64,000 nucleotides of DNA from Shinella zoogloeoides (GTDB taxonomy: Bacteria > Pseudomonadota > Alphaproteobacteria > Rhizobiales > Rhizobiaceae): positions 3,050,001 through 3,114,000 of the forward strand of contig NZ_CP131130.1 of assembly GCF_033705735.1 (NCBI RefSeq). The letters run 5' to 3'. Of this stretch, positions 17,733 through 27,327 are shown in pieces (the first letter of the stretch is position 1; each line of letters begins with the position of its first letter). Under the pieces are notes generated by a model. The model did not search any database and was not told the DNA's origin. It saw only the letters and a program-made list of their open reading frames with translations. A program made the position numbers and the translations under genes.

Positions 17733-18548
17733 TCAAGGCGCGATGCCGCGCCTCAGCCGCTTTTCCAGTGCCCGGAGCGCCAGCGAAAGGCCGATGGTCA
17801 GGAAGAGATAGACATAGGCGACGATGGAATAGGTCTCGAAGAAGCGGAAGGAGCCGGAGGCATAGACCTTGCCCATCTGGGTGATGTCTGCGACGCCGAG
17901 CACGGAGACGAGGGACGAGTCCTTCACCATCGCCACGAAATCGTTGCCGAGCGGCGGCAGGATCACGCGGATCGCCTGCGGGAAGACGACGAGGCGGAAG
18001 CGCTGGAAGCGCGAGAGGCCGAGGGCCTTGGCCGCCTCGACCTGCCCCTTGTCCACGGACTGGATGCCGGCGCGGAAAACCTCGGCGATGAAGGCGGAAT
18101 AGCCGATCATCAGCGCGATGATCGCCCGCCACATCAGCGAGAGGTCGCGCACCTGCACCGGTTCCATGGTGCCGGCAGCAACAAGCGGGCCGAGAATGAA
18201 ATTGACGGCAGCCACCAGCGCCGGTGCGCCGACGAAGGCGATGTAGAACAGGAGGACGAGGATCGGCACCCCGCGGATCACCTCCGTGTAGAAGCGCGCG
18301 ACCTGGCGCAGCGCCTTGCTTTCGGAGAGCGCCATCAGCGCGACGCCGAGCCCGAGCAGCGTTGCGAGCAGGAAGGCGACGAGAGTCACGAAGATCGTGA
18401 CCCACAATCCCTTCAGCACCACGCCGAAGACCTGCCGGTAGAGATCGTTCGCGACGATGACGCCCGCAAGCGCCAGCGCGATGACGGCGAGCGCGACCAG
18501 CCACCAGGGATAGTCACCCTTCGCCGCGCCGGGGGAAACGGGAGCCAT
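17733..18548 (-). CDS. Polar amino-acid ABC transporter permease
   Basis: 271 residues with about six membrane helices and the EAA loop of the HisM/GlnP family (QVEAAKALGLSRFQRFRLVVFPQAIRVILPPLGNDFVAMVKDSSL). It would form the membrane channel for the binding protein encoded just upstream. The gene starts nine bases after that gene ends, behind GGGGGAG. No ATP-binding subunit lies next to it, so it must share an ATPase from elsewhere. The helices before the EAA loop are preceded by a longer N-terminal part than in HisM. Confidence 0.92.
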   Translation of the reverse strand: MAPVSPGAAKGDYPWWLVALAVIALALAGVIVANDLYRQVFGVVLKGLWVTIFVTLVAFLLATLLGLGVALMALSESKALRQVARFYTEVIRGVPILVLLFYIAFVGAPALVAAVNFILGPLVAAGTMEPVQVRDLSLMWRAIIALMIGYSAFIAEVFRAGIQSVDKGQVEAAKALGLSRFQRFRLVVFPQAIRVILPPLGNDFVAMVKDSSLVSVLGVADITQMGKVYASGSFRFFETYSIVAYVYLFLTIGLSLALRALEKRLRRGIAP

Positions 18549-18557
18549 GGCCGCCCG

Positions 18558-19355
18558 TCACTCCCCCATCTTGTAGTCGAGGAACCACTTCTTATCGAGC
18601 GCGTCCAGCGTGCCGTCGGCCTTGAGCGCGGCGATCGCAGCGTTGACCGGGGCGACAAGGTCGGAGCCCTTCGGGAAGATGAAGCCGAAATCCTCCGTAC
18701 CGAGCGGTTCGCCGACCACCTTGAGCTTGCCGCCCGAGGCATCGACATAGCCCTTGGCCGCGACGCTGTCGGTGAGGACGAGGTCGACGTCGCCGGCCTG
18801 CAGCGCCTGCACCGTCGCGCCGAAGGTCTCGAACAGCTTGATGCGCGGGTTCTGCTCGTTGCCGTCGAGGATCTCGTAGACGGCGGTGTAGAAGGGCGAG
18901 GTGCCCGGCTGGGCGGCGATCAGGCCGTCCTTGAGCGCGGCGAAGCTCTTGGTGTCGGAAAAGCGGTTCTCGTCGGCGCGCACCAGCATGAACTGCTGCG
19001 AGCGCATGTAGGGATCGGAGAAGTCCACCTTCTCTTTGCGGTCGTCCTTGATGGTGATGCCGGTCATGCCGATATTGTACTGGTTGTCGGAGACGGCCTG
19101 GATCATCGCGTCCCAGGAGGTGTTCTGGTACTCGACCTTGAAGTCGAGGCGCCTGGCGATCTCGTTCATCGCGTCATATTCCCAGCCGATCTGCTCGCCG
19201 CTCTTGGGATCGACGAACTGCAGCGGCGGATAGGCGTTTTCCGTGACGACCACGACGGTCCTGCCGCCGAGGTCGGGAAGGTCCGAAGCGCATGCCATGG
19301 CGGGCGCGAGGGCAACGGCAGCAAGGCCTGCGAGAACGGCACGGCGGGACAACAT
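18558..19355 (-). CDS. Polar amino-acid ABC transporter substrate-binding protein
   Basis: 265 residues, periplasmic binding protein of family 3. A signal peptide ([20 protein letters not shown], cleavage near residue 23) precedes [20 protein letters not shown], the usual ligand-pocket start. Further motifs are [37 protein letters not shown] and [13 protein letters not shown]. Such proteins bind glutamine, histidine, arginine or other polar amino acids; the ligand here is unknown. A cysteine lies near the cleavage site (AMACASD), so a lipoprotein is conceivable. The start has CAGGAG upstream. Confidence 0.92.
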   Translation of the reverse strand: MLSRRAVLAGLAAVALAPAMACASDLPDLGGRTVVVVTENAYPPLQFVDPKSGEQIGWEYDAMNEIARRLDFKVEYQNTSWDAMIQAVSDNQYNIGMTGITIKDDRKEKVDFSDPYMRSQQFMLVRADENRFSDTKSFAALKDGLIAAQPGTSPFYTAVYEILDGNEQNPRIKLFETFGATVQALQAGDVDLVLTDSVAAKGYVDASGGKLKVVGEPLGTEDFGFIFPKGSDLVAPVNAAIAALKADGTLDALDKKWFLDYKMGE

Positions 19356-19445
19356 CGAAATACGCTCCTGAATTGTGGCGGCGAAACACTGTCACAGGTG
19401 CAGGGCGGCAGGCAAGCATGCCGCTTGCGCGCCAAGGCTTCTCCG

Positions 19446-19481
19446 TAAAACAAAAAGCCGCCGGCTGGCGCCGACGGCTTT
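19446..19481 (-). terminator. Rho-independent terminator of rplS
   Basis: On the minus strand a 12-base stem with one mismatch (AAAGCCGTCGGC / GCCGGCGGCTTT) runs into TTTTTGTTTT. It lies 22 bases past the rplS stop codon. Confidence 0.85.
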
Positions 19482-19503
19482 CATGACGGGATGCGCTGCC
19501 GGA

Positions 19504-20022
19504 TTATTCGGCGGCGGCTTCCGCAGCCTTTGCGGCTTCGGCAGCTTCAGCGGCGGCCTTCTCGGCGGCAAGCGCCTGAGCGGCTGCGACCTTTTCAGCT
19601 TCCAGACGTGCCTTTTCCTCGGCAATGGCCTGGCGCTCGGCGTCGTTCAGCTTGCGGGCGCGCGTGCCGGTGTTCTCGACGATACGAGCCGACTTGCCGC
19701 GACGATCGCGCAGGTAGTAGAGCTTGGCGCGGCGGACCTTACCGCGGCGGACGACTTCGACGCCTTCGACGAGCGGCGAGTAGATCGGGAAGACGCGCTC
19801 GACGCCTTCGCCGTAGGAAATCTTGCGAACGGTGAAGCTCTCGTTGAGGCCACCGCCGGAACGGGCGATGCAGACGCCCTCATAGGCCTGGACGCGAGTA
19901 CGCGAGCCTTCCGTGACGCGCACGTTGACGCGGACGGTGTCGCCCGGGGAGAATTCCGGGAGCTGGCGCTTGGCTTCGATCTTGGCGGCCTGTTCGGCTT
20001 CGAGCTGCTGGATGATGTTCAT
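19504..20022 (-). CDS. rplS: 50S ribosomal protein L19
   Basis: 172 residues. The first 120 or so are canonical L19 ([31 protein letters not shown], the [35 protein letters not shown] block), located at the 30S-50S interface. The remaining 50 residues form an Ala/Glu/Lys-rich helical tail absent from E. coli L19 (115 residues) but common in rhizobia. The ATG follows GAAGG. In many bacteria rplS follows trmD in one operon; here a TSUP gene on the opposite strand lies between them, so rplS needs its own promoter in the 297-bp gap upstream. I saw no clear regulatory motif there. Confidence 0.97.
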   Translation of the reverse strand: MNIIQQLEAEQAAKIEAKRQLPEFSPGDTVRVNVRVTEGSRTRVQAYEGVCIARSGGGLNESFTVRKISYGEGVERVFPIYSPLVEGVEVVRRGKVRRAKLYYLRDRRGKSARIVENTGTRARKLNDAERQAIAEEKARLEAEKVAAAQALAAEKAAAEAAEAAKAAEAAAE

Positions 20023-20319
20023 CGGTCTAACCTTCGGTTCTTCTGAAACAGCCAGAGCGCTCGACGGTGGCCTTCGAGGTCATGCCTCTCAGGTTGGTCC
20101 GTTGCCGGACGGAGCGGATTCGCCATTCTTTGCTTGCAGGTCGGCTGGGTAGTCCCAAATCCGTGCGGGCCAATACACCAAACGAGGCGGCTTGTCATCC
20201 CCTGCGGCCAAAGAATCGACGGCGGGACCGTCGCCACCCGTCCTTGCGGCTCCTCTGGCGTGACGCTATCACCCTTACGGGGAGAAGAGCGCGGCCCTGC
20301 CGGCGCTCCGGGGAGCATC

Positions 20320-21066
20320 ATGACCTTTGCCGACGCCATCTTTCTGTTCGTTGCCGGCTTCCTGTCCGGCGTCGTCAACGCCATCGCGGGTGGCGGCACC
20401 TTCCTCACCTTCGGCGCGATGACGATGCTCGGACTGCCGCCCATCCTCGCCAACGCGACCTCCGCCATCACGCAGTTTCCCGGTTATATCACATCCTCGC
20501 TCGCCTATGCCCGCGAAATCCGCGCCGACTGGAAGGAGGCGGTCCAGCTCGGGGCTCTCTCGCTGGTCGGCGGCCTCGGCGGGGCCTTGCTGCTGCTGTC
20601 GCTCTCCAACCAGTCCTTCCGGGCACTGGTGCCGTGGCTGCTGCTGGCCGCAACCGCCGTCTTCGCCGCAGGGCCTTATCTCAAGCCGAAGACCCTCAGC
20701 CCGGAAAAGCCCGTCACGCCGCTCGGGCTGTTCGGCCAGTTTGTCACGTCGATCTATGGCGGCTTCTTCGGCGCGGGCATGGGCATCATGACGCTGGCCG
20801 TGCTCGGGCTGACCAAGGGCGGCGACTATCACCGGCTGAATGCGCTGAAGAATTTTCTCGCCGTGGTGATCGCGGCCATGGCCATCGTCGTCTTCGCCAG
20901 CGGCAAGGTGGTCGGCTGGCCGCAGGCCGCCGTCATGGTGCCGGCGGCGGGCCTCGGCGGCTGGTCCGGCGTCTGGGCGGCGCGGCGCGTGCCGCAGCCG
21001 GTGATCCGCGCGCTGGTCGTCGCCGTCGGCCTTGCCCTGACGGCCTATTACTTCTTGACGGGTTGA
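20320..21066 (+). CDS. TSUP (TauE/SafE) family permease
   Basis: 248 residues with about seven or eight membrane helices. The two half-repeats carry the family's Gly-rich motifs: [22 protein letters not shown] near the N-terminus and [19 protein letters not shown] in the second half. TSUP proteins export or import small sulfur-containing or organic anions such as sulfite, sulfoacetate or thiosulfate; no substrate can be given. GGGGAG precedes the ATG at 20320, which matches the family N-terminus; the open frame runs further upstream. Its last 19 bases overlap the 3' end of convergent trmD. Confidence 0.9.
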   Translation: MTFADAIFLFVAGFLSGVVNAIAGGGTFLTFGAMTMLGLPPILANATSAITQFPGYITSSLAYAREIRADWKEAVQLGALSLVGGLGGALLLLSLSNQSFRALVPWLLLAATAVFAAGPYLKPKTLSPEKPVTPLGLFGQFVTSIYGGFFGAGMGIMTLAVLGLTKGGDYHRLNALKNFLAVVIAAMAIVVFASGKVVGWPQAAVMVPAAGLGGWSGVWAARRVPQPVIRALVVAVGLALTAYYFLTG

Positions 21067-21743
21067 TCGGAGAGAAGGTCCGGCCGACGCTCGAGCGTCA
21101 GCTTTTCCGCTTCCTCGCGGCGCCATCTGTCTATGGCCGCGTGGTTGCCCGAGGTCAGCACGCCGGGGATTTCCCGGCCTTCGAAGACCTGCGGACGGGT
21201 ATAGTGCGGATGTTCCAGCAGCCCGCCCTCGAAGCTCTCGTGCTCGCCGGACAGCGCATTGCCCATGACGCCGGGCAGAATGCGCACGACGGCATCGATG
21301 AGGATCATCGCCGCCGGTTCGCCGCCCGAAAGGATGTAGTCGCCGATGGAGACCTCCTCGAGCTGCCGCCCGTCGATGACGCGCTGGTCGACGCCCTCGA
21401 AGCGGCCGCAGACGATGATCGCGCCCTCGCCGGCCGCAAGTTCGCGCACGCGCTTCTGCGTCAGCGGTTTTCCGCGCGGGCTCATCAATAGGCGCGGTCG
21501 GTCGTCGCCCGCGGAGGCATGGTCGATGGCTTTGGCCAGCACGTCCGGCTTCAGCACCATGCCCGCCCCGCCGCCGGCCGGCGTGTCATCGACGGTGCGG
21601 TGGCGGTCGGTGGTGAAGTCGCGGATCTGCACGCAGTCGAGCGCCCAGTCGCCGCGCGCCAGCGCCTTGCCGGAGAGGGACTGGCCGAGGAAGCCCGGAA
21701 ACATCTCCGGATAGAGCGTCAGGACGGTGGCGCGGAAAGCCAC
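21048..21743 (-). CDS. trmD: tRNA (guanine37-N1)-methyltransferase
   Basis: 231 residues, SPOUT-fold methyltransferase that makes m1G37 and so prevents +1 frameshifting. The deep trefoil knot motifs are [28 protein letters not shown] and [18 protein letters not shown]. The start is GTG at 21743: it is preceded by AGGGGGAG inside the end of rimM and gives the standard N-terminus ([18 protein letters not shown]). The rimM stop lies directly before it, so translation is probably coupled. The frame is open further upstream but only within rimM. Confidence 0.95.
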   Translation of the reverse strand: MAFRATVLTLYPEMFPGFLGQSLSGKALARGDWALDCVQIRDFTTDRHRTVDDTPAGGGAGMVLKPDVLAKAIDHASAGDDRPRLLMSPRGKPLTQKRVRELAAGEGAIIVCGRFEGVDQRVIDGRQLEEVSIGDYILSGGEPAAMILIDAVVRILPGVMGNALSGEHESFEGGLLEHPHYTRPQVFEGREIPGVLTSGNHAAIDRWRREEAEKLTLERRPDLLSDQPVKK

Positions 21744-21744
21744 G

Positions 21745-22320
21745 TCACTCCCCCTCGCCCTGCGGCGGGCGGCGACGGCGGCTGCCGGGACCGTCCTTGT
21801 CGTCATCGACGAGGCCGGCGGCGACGGCGTCGATCAACAGGCGCCCGCCTTCGACGTCGATCTCCAGCACGGCGGCCTCGGAGAAGGGAATGAGCACGGG
21901 ACGCTTGCCCGGCCCCTTGAGTTCGAGGAGATCGCCCGCGCCGAAATCGAAGATGCCCGTCACCTTGCCGTGGCTGCGGCCGGTCGTGTCGACGGCCTCC
22001 AGCCCTTCGAGGTCGGCATAGAAGAACTCGTCCTCGTCCAGTTCCTCGTCCGGCAGGTTGTCGCGCTCGATATAGAGATCGAGGCCGTTCAGCGCCTCGG
22101 CGGCGTTGCGGTCGTTGATGCCGCGGAAGCGCACGACGACGACGTTCTTCGCCTCGCGCACTTCCAGCACCTCGAAGGACCGGCCGTCCTCGGTGTGGAG
22201 ATGGCCGTAATCGCCGATGGCGGTCGGGTCGATGGTGTAGGATTTCACGCGGACCTCGCCGCGCAGGCCCTGCGCCGCGCCGACGCTGCCCATGAGGACG
22301 GGATTTTCCAGTTTCACCAT
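21745..22320 (-). CDS. rimM: Ribosome maturation factor RimM
   Basis: 191 residues. The N-terminal RimM domain ([22 protein letters not shown]) and a PRC-barrel ([19 protein letters not shown]) are followed by a charged tail ([20 protein letters not shown]) that is not part of the fold. It binds S19 and assists maturation of the 30S head. The ATG follows CGGAA. The gene belongs to the rpsP-rimM-trmD series, one base from trmD. Confidence 0.95.
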   Translation of the reverse strand: MVKLENPVLMGSVGAAQGLRGEVRVKSYTIDPTAIGDYGHLHTEDGRSFEVLEVREAKNVVVVRFRGINDRNAAEALNGLDLYIERDNLPDEELDEDEFFYADLEGLEAVDTTGRSHGKVTGIFDFGAGDLLELKGPGKRPVLIPFSEAAVLEIDVEGGRLLIDAVAAGLVDDDKDGPGSRRRRPPQGEGE

Positions 22321-22374
22321 GGTTCGGTTCCGTGTGGTCTTGCAAAGCCTCTTACGACGTTCACGCGGAGGCTC

Positions 22375-22425
22375 CTAGAGCAATTCCAGCAAAAGTGTGC
22401 AGCGGTTTTGCGTTCGGAATTGCGG
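22375..22425. repeat. Short dispersed stem-loop repeat between rpsP and rimM, copy A
   Basis: Nested inverted repeats: GCAATTCC (22380-22387) with GGAATTGC (22416-22423), and inside them GCAAAA with TTTTGC. A related, more degenerate sequence is at 55388-55432. Sequences of this kind recur between genes in rhizobial genomes. In the rpsP-rimM message it would fold as a long imperfect hairpin. Confidence 0.65.
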
Positions 22426-22487
22426 CAGACAAATGAAAACGGGCGGCATGAAGCACGCCGCCCGTCTCCACAAAAAGTCGAGGCAGA

Positions 22488-22853
22488 TTATTCGCCAGCG
22501 GCAGCAGCAGCGGCGTCTTCTTCCTTCTGCTTCTTTTCGGCGGCGCGCTCGAGAGCCTTCTTGCCCGGCTTTGCCTTGTCCGGGTTGTTGCGGGCTTCGC
22601 GCTTCAGGACGCCGGCGTCGTCGAGGAAGCGGGCGACGCGGTCGGTCGGCTGGGCGCCCTTGGCGAGCCATTCCTTGGCGCGGTCGGCGTCGATCTGGAC
22701 GCGGGTCGCGTCTTCCTTGCCGAGCATCGGGTTCCAGGAACCGATCTTGTCGAGGAAGCGACCGTCACGCGGGGAGCGGGCGTCGGCAACGACGATCTGG
22801 TAGTAGGGGCGCTTCTTGGAACCGCCACGGGCGAGACGAATCTTCAGGGACAT
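22488..22853 (-). CDS. rpsP: 30S ribosomal protein S16
   Basis: 121 residues. It starts [32 protein letters not shown], the S16 core, and runs to [20 protein letters not shown], with an Ala/Glu/Lys tail beyond the roughly 82-residue E. coli protein. The ATG at 22853 has AAGGAG upstream and matches the family start. It is third in the series ffh, chorismate mutase, rpsP, rimM, trmD. Confidence 0.97.
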   Translation of the reverse strand: MSLKIRLARGGSKKRPYYQIVVADARSPRDGRFLDKIGSWNPMLGKEDATRVQIDADRAKEWLAKGAQPTDRVARFLDDAGVLKREARNNPDKAKPGKKALERAAEKKQKEEDAAAAAAGE

Positions 22854-22884
22854 GTCATTTCTCCTTGGGTAGATGGGCCGCTTT

Positions 22885-23205
22885 TCAAGCGGTGTGGTTT
22901 GCGCCGCCATGTTCGGCGGCAATGGCTTCATGATGCCGGATCACCTCGCGGATGATGAAGTTCAGGAACTTCTCCGCGAAATCCGGATCCAGATTGGCAT
23001 CCTTCGCCAGACGGCGAAGGCGTTCGATCTGGTATTCCTCGCGCGCCGGATCGGCCGGCGGCAGTTCATGCGTCGCCTTCAGCACGCCCACCGCCTTGGT
23101 GCAGCGGAAGCGTTCGGCGAGCATATGGACGAGGGCGGCGTCGATATTGTCGATCGACTGCCGGTATTCCCCCAGTTGCTGCTTGACCTTCGGATCGATC
23201 GTCAT
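22885..23205 (-). CDS. Chorismate mutase (AroQ class)
   Basis: 106 residues, all-alpha AroQ fold. It begins with [34 protein letters not shown], whose helix 1 carries the Asp and Arg residues of the active site, and includes [16 protein letters not shown]. It converts chorismate to prephenate on the way to phenylalanine and tyrosine. There is no signal peptide, so it is the cytoplasmic type. It sits between ffh (10 bases) and rpsP (31 bases), an order typical of alphaproteobacteria. GAGGAA precedes the ATG. Confidence 0.92.
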   Translation of the reverse strand: MTIDPKVKQQLGEYRQSIDNIDAALVHMLAERFRCTKAVGVLKATHELPPADPAREEYQIERLRRLAKDANLDPDFAEKFLNFIIREVIRHHEAIAAEHGGANHTA

Positions 23206-23215
23206 GCGGCGTTCC

Positions 23216-24760
23216 TCACTTCTTCTTCGGCAGGCCGGGCAGGCCCGGAAGGCCGCCGCCGAGACCGGGCAGGCGAAGACCGCCGCTGCCGCCGAGGCCC
23301 GGCAGGCTGCCCGGCTTGATGCCGGCGGCTTCCGCCTGCTTGGCGAGCGCCGCGAGCTGCTTGGGGTCCATATTGGAAAGATCGGGCATGCCGCCGCCAA
23401 GGCCGCCGAGGCCCATCTTGCCGGCAAGGCCGCCCATCATCTGCTTCATCATGCCGCCCTTCTTGCCGCCCATCATCTTCATCATGTCCGCCATCTGGCG
23501 GTGCATCTTGAGAAGCTTGTTGATGTCGGCGGCATCGGTGCCGGAACCGGCGGCGATGCGCTTCTTGCGGGAATGCTTGAGCATGTCGGGGTTGGCGCGC
23601 TCGGCCTTGGTCATCGAATTGATGATGGCGATCTGGCGGCCGAAGAGCTTGTCGTCGAGGCCGGCGGCAGACATCTTGTCCTTCATGCCGGCCATGCCGG
23701 GCATCATTCCCATGATGCCGCCCATGCCGCCCATCTTCTGCATCTGGCGAAGCTGGTCGGCGAGGTCGTTGAGGTCGAACTTGCCCTTGGCCATCTTGGC
23801 GGCCATGGCGGCCGCCTTTTCGGCGTCGATGTTCTCCGCCGCCTTCTCGACGAGCGAGACGATGTCGCCCATGCCGAGGATGCGGTCGGCGACGCGGCGG
23901 GGATGGAATTCCTCCAGCTCGCCCATCTTCTCGCCGACGCCGATCAACTTGATCGGCTTGCCGGTGACGGCGCGCATGGAAAGGGCCGCACCGCCGCGGC
24001 CGTCGCCGTCCATGCGGGTGAGCACGAGGCCGGTGATGCCGACGCGGTCGTCGAAATTGCGGGCGAGGTTGACGGCGTCCTGACCGGTCAGCGCGTCGGC
24101 GACGAGCAGGATCTCGTGCGGATTGGACTTCCGCTTGATCTCCGCCATCTCGATCATCAGCGGCTCGTCGATATGGGTGCGGCCTGCGGTGTCGAGGATG
24201 ACGACGTCATGGCCGCCGAGCTTCGCGGCCTGTACGGCGCGGGCGGCGATATCGGTCGGCGACTGGCCGGCGATGATCGGCAGCGTGTCGATGCCGGTCT
24301 GCACGCCGAGCTGGCGAAGCTGCTCCTGCGCGGCCGGACGGCGCGTGTCGAGCGAGGCCATCAGGACCTTCTTCTTCTCGCGCGTCTTCAGCCGGTTGGC
24401 GATCTTGCCCGACGTCGTGGTCTTGCCCGAGCCCTGCAGGCCGACCATCATGATGACGACGGGGGCGCTAGCGTTGAGGTCGATGGATACGCCCTCGGAG
24501 CCGAGCATGGAGACCAGCTCGTCATGGACGAGCTTGACGACCATCTGGCCGGGCTTGATCGACTTCAAGATTTCCGCGCCGACGGCCTTTTCGCGCACCG
24601 CATCCGTGAAGGAGCGCACCACTTCCAGCGCCACGTCCGCTTCGAGAAGCGCACGGCGGACCTCGCGCAGCGCCGCCGAGACATCGGCCTCGGAAAGCGC
24701 GCCACGGCCTGTCAGTCCATTCAGAATGGAGCCAAGGCGGTCCTGGAGTGTTTCAAACAT
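23216..24760 (-). CDS. ffh: Signal recognition particle protein Ffh (SRP54)
   Basis: 514 residues. The N domain begins MFETLQDRLGSILNGLTGRGALSEADV. The GTPase domain has G1 GLQGSGKTTTSGK near 107 and DTAGR in LDTAGRTHIDEPLM. The methionine-rich M domain (about 320-450) has long GM repeats that bind 4.5S RNA and signal sequences. The C-terminus is a Gly/Leu/Pro-rich low-complexity tail ending in PKKK. It targets membrane proteins together with FtsY, encoded divergently about 2.5 kb away. The ATG at 24760 is chosen over a GTG one codon upstream because of GGAAG spacing. Confidence 0.97.
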   Translation of the reverse strand: MFETLQDRLGSILNGLTGRGALSEADVSAALREVRRALLEADVALEVVRSFTDAVREKAVGAEILKSIKPGQMVVKLVHDELVSMLGSEGVSIDLNASAPVVIMMVGLQGSGKTTTSGKIANRLKTREKKKVLMASLDTRRPAAQEQLRQLGVQTGIDTLPIIAGQSPTDIAARAVQAAKLGGHDVVILDTAGRTHIDEPLMIEMAEIKRKSNPHEILLVADALTGQDAVNLARNFDDRVGITGLVLTRMDGDGRGGAALSMRAVTGKPIKLIGVGEKMGELEEFHPRRVADRILGMGDIVSLVEKAAENIDAEKAAAMAAKMAKGKFDLNDLADQLRQMQKMGGMGGIMGMMPGMAGMKDKMSAAGLDDKLFGRQIAIINSMTKAERANPDMLKHSRKKRIAAGSGTDAADINKLLKMHRQMADMMKMMGGKKGGMMKQMMGGLAGKMGLGGLGGGMPDLSNMDPKQLAALAKQAEAAGIKPGSLPGLGGSGGLRLPGLGGGLPGLPGLPKKK

Positions 24761-24763
24761 CAC

Positions 24764-25129
24764 GTCTTCCTTCTTGTTTCCGCGTCACGCGGAAACGTCG
24801 GTGCAATCGGCGTCAAAAACAAGACGCAAAGCCAAAAAGCACCCGAGGGCGCATCGCGCTGTCGGGTGTTGACCTCCGGGATCTGTTTATACCGCAATGG
24901 GTCCCGGTCGGCGGCTTCAAGCAGTCTCACTTGTCGCAGATGCGCGGCTTAAACAGCAACAGGGCCGGAAAGTCAAGGATTGGAGTCCCGCGAATCCTTC
25001 GCGCACCAAGGATTCGGCAGCGGCGCGGGCAGGATTCGAAGACTCCGTCTGGTAATCGAGGCCTGTTTGCGCCATATACGCGCAAGAAATCAAAGACTCC
25101 ACGCCGGGTCTTTACAGGAACATTCCGAC
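24764..25129. other. Structured intergenic region between ffh and dapF
   Basis: 366 bases between divergent genes. A stem at 24840-24868 (CACCCGA / TCGGGTG with GCGC pairs inside) is followed on the minus strand by CTTTTTGG, an intrinsic terminator with no gene before it. At 24982-25046 three arms can pair in two ways. CGAATCCTT at 24991-24999 pairs with AAGGATTCG at 25008-25016 over nine bases. Alternatively the longer arm 24982-24998 pairs with 25031-25046 over about fourteen bases. It may hold a minus-strand small RNA or an ffh leader, or a dapF leader on the plus strand. No known RNA family was recognised. Confidence 0.5.
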
Positions 25130-26029
25130 ATGGCCGCTGAAGCGCAATTCGCCCGTATGAACGGACTGGGAAACATGATCCTGGTCGTGGACATGCGCGG
25201 CCGCGCCGATGCCGTGACGCCGGCGGCCGCCATCGCGCTCAATGCCGATCCTGCCACCCGCTTCGACCAGATCATGGCGATCCACGATCCGAAGGTCGAG
25301 GGCACGGATGCCTTCATCGACATTCTCAACTGCGACGGCACCAAAGCGCAGGCCTGCGGCAACGGCACGCGTTGCGTCGTGCAGGCGCTCGCCGCCGAGA
25401 CGGGCCGCAAGGCCTTCACCTTCCAGACGGTCGCCGGCATCCTCAACGCCACCGAGCATGCGGACGGCACGATCTCCGTCGACATGGGCAAGCCGGTCTT
25501 CGAGTGGGACCGCATTCCGCTCGCCGAGGAATTCTTCGACACGAGCCGCATCGAATTGCAAATCGGGCCGATCGACGCGCCGATCCTGCATTCGCCCGCC
25601 GCCATGTCGATGGGCAACCCGCATGCGGTCTTCTGGGTCGACCGCGACCCGATGAGCTTCGATCTCGACCGCTTCGGCCCGTTGCTCGAAAACCATCCGA
25701 TGTTCCCGGAAAAGGCCAATATCACGCTGGCGCAGGTCACCTCACCGTCCTCCATGACGACGCGGACCTGGGAACGCGGCGCAGGCCTGACGCTCGCCTG
25801 CGGCTCGGCCGCCTGCGCCGCCGGCGTTTCCGGCGCGCGTACGGGCCGCACGGGCCGCAAGGTCGCCGTCACCGTCGCCAGCAGCCCGAACCGCGGCACG
25901 CTGACCATCGAATGGCGCGACGACGACCATGTCGTGATGACGGGACCTGCCGAATGGGAATGGTCGGGCACGCTCGATCCCTCGACCGGCGCCTTCCGCC
26001 GCGACAAGACCGGGGCGGCCGCCCTTTGA
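25130..26029 (+). CDS. dapF: Diaminopimelate epimerase
   Basis: 299 residues, two-domain cofactor-independent epimerase. The two catalytic cysteines lie in [14 protein letters not shown] and [15 protein letters not shown]. It converts LL- to meso-diaminopimelate for lysine and peptidoglycan synthesis in the cytoplasm. The start at 25130 has AGGAA upstream and gives [20 protein letters not shown], the normal N-terminus; a longer open frame exists upstream. The stop overlaps the mtaB start (TTGA), so the two are translationally coupled. It is first in dapF-mtaB-ftsY-yciB. Confidence 0.96.
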   Translation: MAAEAQFARMNGLGNMILVVDMRGRADAVTPAAAIALNADPATRFDQIMAIHDPKVEGTDAFIDILNCDGTKAQACGNGTRCVVQALAAETGRKAFTFQTVAGILNATEHADGTISVDMGKPVFEWDRIPLAEEFFDTSRIELQIGPIDAPILHSPAAMSMGNPHAVFWVDRDPMSFDLDRFGPLLENHPMFPEKANITLAQVTSPSSMTTRTWERGAGLTLACGSAACAAGVSGARTGRTGRKVAVTVASSPNRGTLTIEWRDDDHVVMTGPAEWEWSGTLDPSTGAFRRDKTGAAAL

Positions 26030-27315
26030 GCGGCGTCGAGGTCATAACCTTCGGCTGTCGGCTCAACACCTACGAATCGGAAGTGATGCGCGCGCAGGCC
26101 GAGAAGGCGGGGCTGAACAATGCCGTGCTGGTGAATACCTGCGCCGTCACCGGCGAGGCCGTGCGCCAGGCCCGGCAGGCGATCCGCCGTGCCCGTCGCG
26201 ACAATCCCCATGCCCGCATCATCGTCACCGGCTGCGCGGCGCAGACGGAGAAGCACACCTTTGCCGATATGCCGGAGGTGGACGCGGTGCTCGGCAACGA
26301 GGAGAAGCTGAAAAGCGCTTCCTACCGCGCGTTGCCGGATTTCGGCGTCTCGGCGGAAGAGAAGCTGCGCGTCAACGACATCATGAGCGTGCGCGAGACC
26401 ACACCGCAGATGGTGAAGCTGATCGACGGCCATGTGCGCGCCTTCGTGCAGGTGCAGAACGGCTGCGACCACCGCTGCACTTTCTGCATCATCCCCTATG
26501 GCCGCGGCAATTCCCGCTCCGTGCCTATGGGCGCGGTGGTCGATCAGGCGCGCAGGCTTGTCGAGAGCGGCTACTGCGAGATCGTGTTGACGGGCGTCGA
26601 TGCGACCAGCTACGGCGCGGACCTGCCCGGCAGGCCGAGCCTCGGCCTGCTCGCCAGGACGCTCCTGAAGCAGGTGCCGGAAATCCGCCGCCTGCGGCTC
26701 TCCTCCATCGACAGCATCGAGGCGGACGACCATCTCTGGGATCTCATCGCCGACGAGCCCCGCTTCATGCCACACCTGCATCTTTCCCTGCAGCATGGTG
26801 ACGACCTGATCCTCAAGCGCATGAAGCGCCGCCATTCGAGCGCCGATGCGCGGGATTTTTGTGCGCGGGTGCGGATGGCCCGGCCGGATGCCAGCTTCGG
26901 CGCGGATATGATCACGGGTTTCCCGACGGAAACGGAAGAAATGTTCGCCAATGCGGCGCGGCTTGCGGAAGATTGCGGCATCGCCCATCTCCATGTCTTT
27001 CCCTACAGCCCGCGCCCCGGCACGCCGGCCGCGCGCATGCCGCAGCTCGACCGCGCGCTCGTCAAGGACCGCGCCGCCCGGCTGCGCGAGACTGGAAAAA
27101 GGCTGCATGAGGCCCATCTCGTCTCGATGATCGGGAGAGAGGAAACGATCCTCGTGGAGAACAACGGCCTTGCCCATACGGAAAACTTCACGCTCGTCGA
27201 TGCCGCGGGGCTTAAGCCGCGCGATCTTGTGCCGGTGACGATCACCGGACACAATGGCAGGCACCTGACGATGCGGCCCCTCAATGCGGCCGGCGCCGCG
27301 TCCCTTCGCAACTAG
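26026..27315 (+). CDS. mtaB: tRNA t6A37 methylthiotransferase MtaB
   Basis: 429 residues. The N-terminal UPF0004 domain starts [18 protein letters not shown], with further cysteines in [10 protein letters not shown] and TGCAAQTEK that hold an auxiliary Fe-S cluster. The radical SAM motif [19 protein letters not shown] gives the CxxxCxxC cluster, and a TRAM-like C-terminal domain follows. It adds a methylthio group to N6-threonylcarbamoyladenosine-37 in tRNAs that read ANN codons. The start is TTG at 26026, overlapping the dapF stop; no ATG is close to the family N-terminus and the frame is open far upstream only inside dapF. Confidence 0.93.
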   Translation: MSGVEVITFGCRLNTYESEVMRAQAEKAGLNNAVLVNTCAVTGEAVRQARQAIRRARRDNPHARIIVTGCAAQTEKHTFADMPEVDAVLGNEEKLKSASYRALPDFGVSAEEKLRVNDIMSVRETTPQMVKLIDGHVRAFVQVQNGCDHRCTFCIIPYGRGNSRSVPMGAVVDQARRLVESGYCEIVLTGVDATSYGADLPGRPSLGLLARTLLKQVPEIRRLRLSSIDSIEADDHLWDLIADEPRFMPHLHLSLQHGDDLILKRMKRRHSSADARDFCARVRMARPDASFGADMITGFPTETEEMFANAARLAEDCGIAHLHVFPYSPRPGTPAARMPQLDRALVKDRAARLRETGKRLHEAHLVSMIGREETILVENNGLAHTENFTLVDAAGLKPRDLVPVTITGHNGRHLTMRPLNAAGAASLRN

Positions 27316-27327
27316 CGGATACCTTTC

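Noticed and set aside
20134..20319. An N-terminal extension of the TSUP permease
   Set aside because: The extension lacks hydrophobic or family features, while GGGGAG stands directly before the ATG at 20320.
24980..25060. A tRNA-like T arm (TTCGAATCC) on the minus strand
   Set aside because: The sequence after it does not pair as an acceptor stem, no anticodon arm can be drawn, and no CCA is present; it is better explained by the inverted repeats in this region.
24764..25129. A possible 4.5S (SRP) RNA gene next to ffh
   Set aside because: The conserved SRP loop sequence (GGAAGG...AGCAGCC type) is not present on either strand here.
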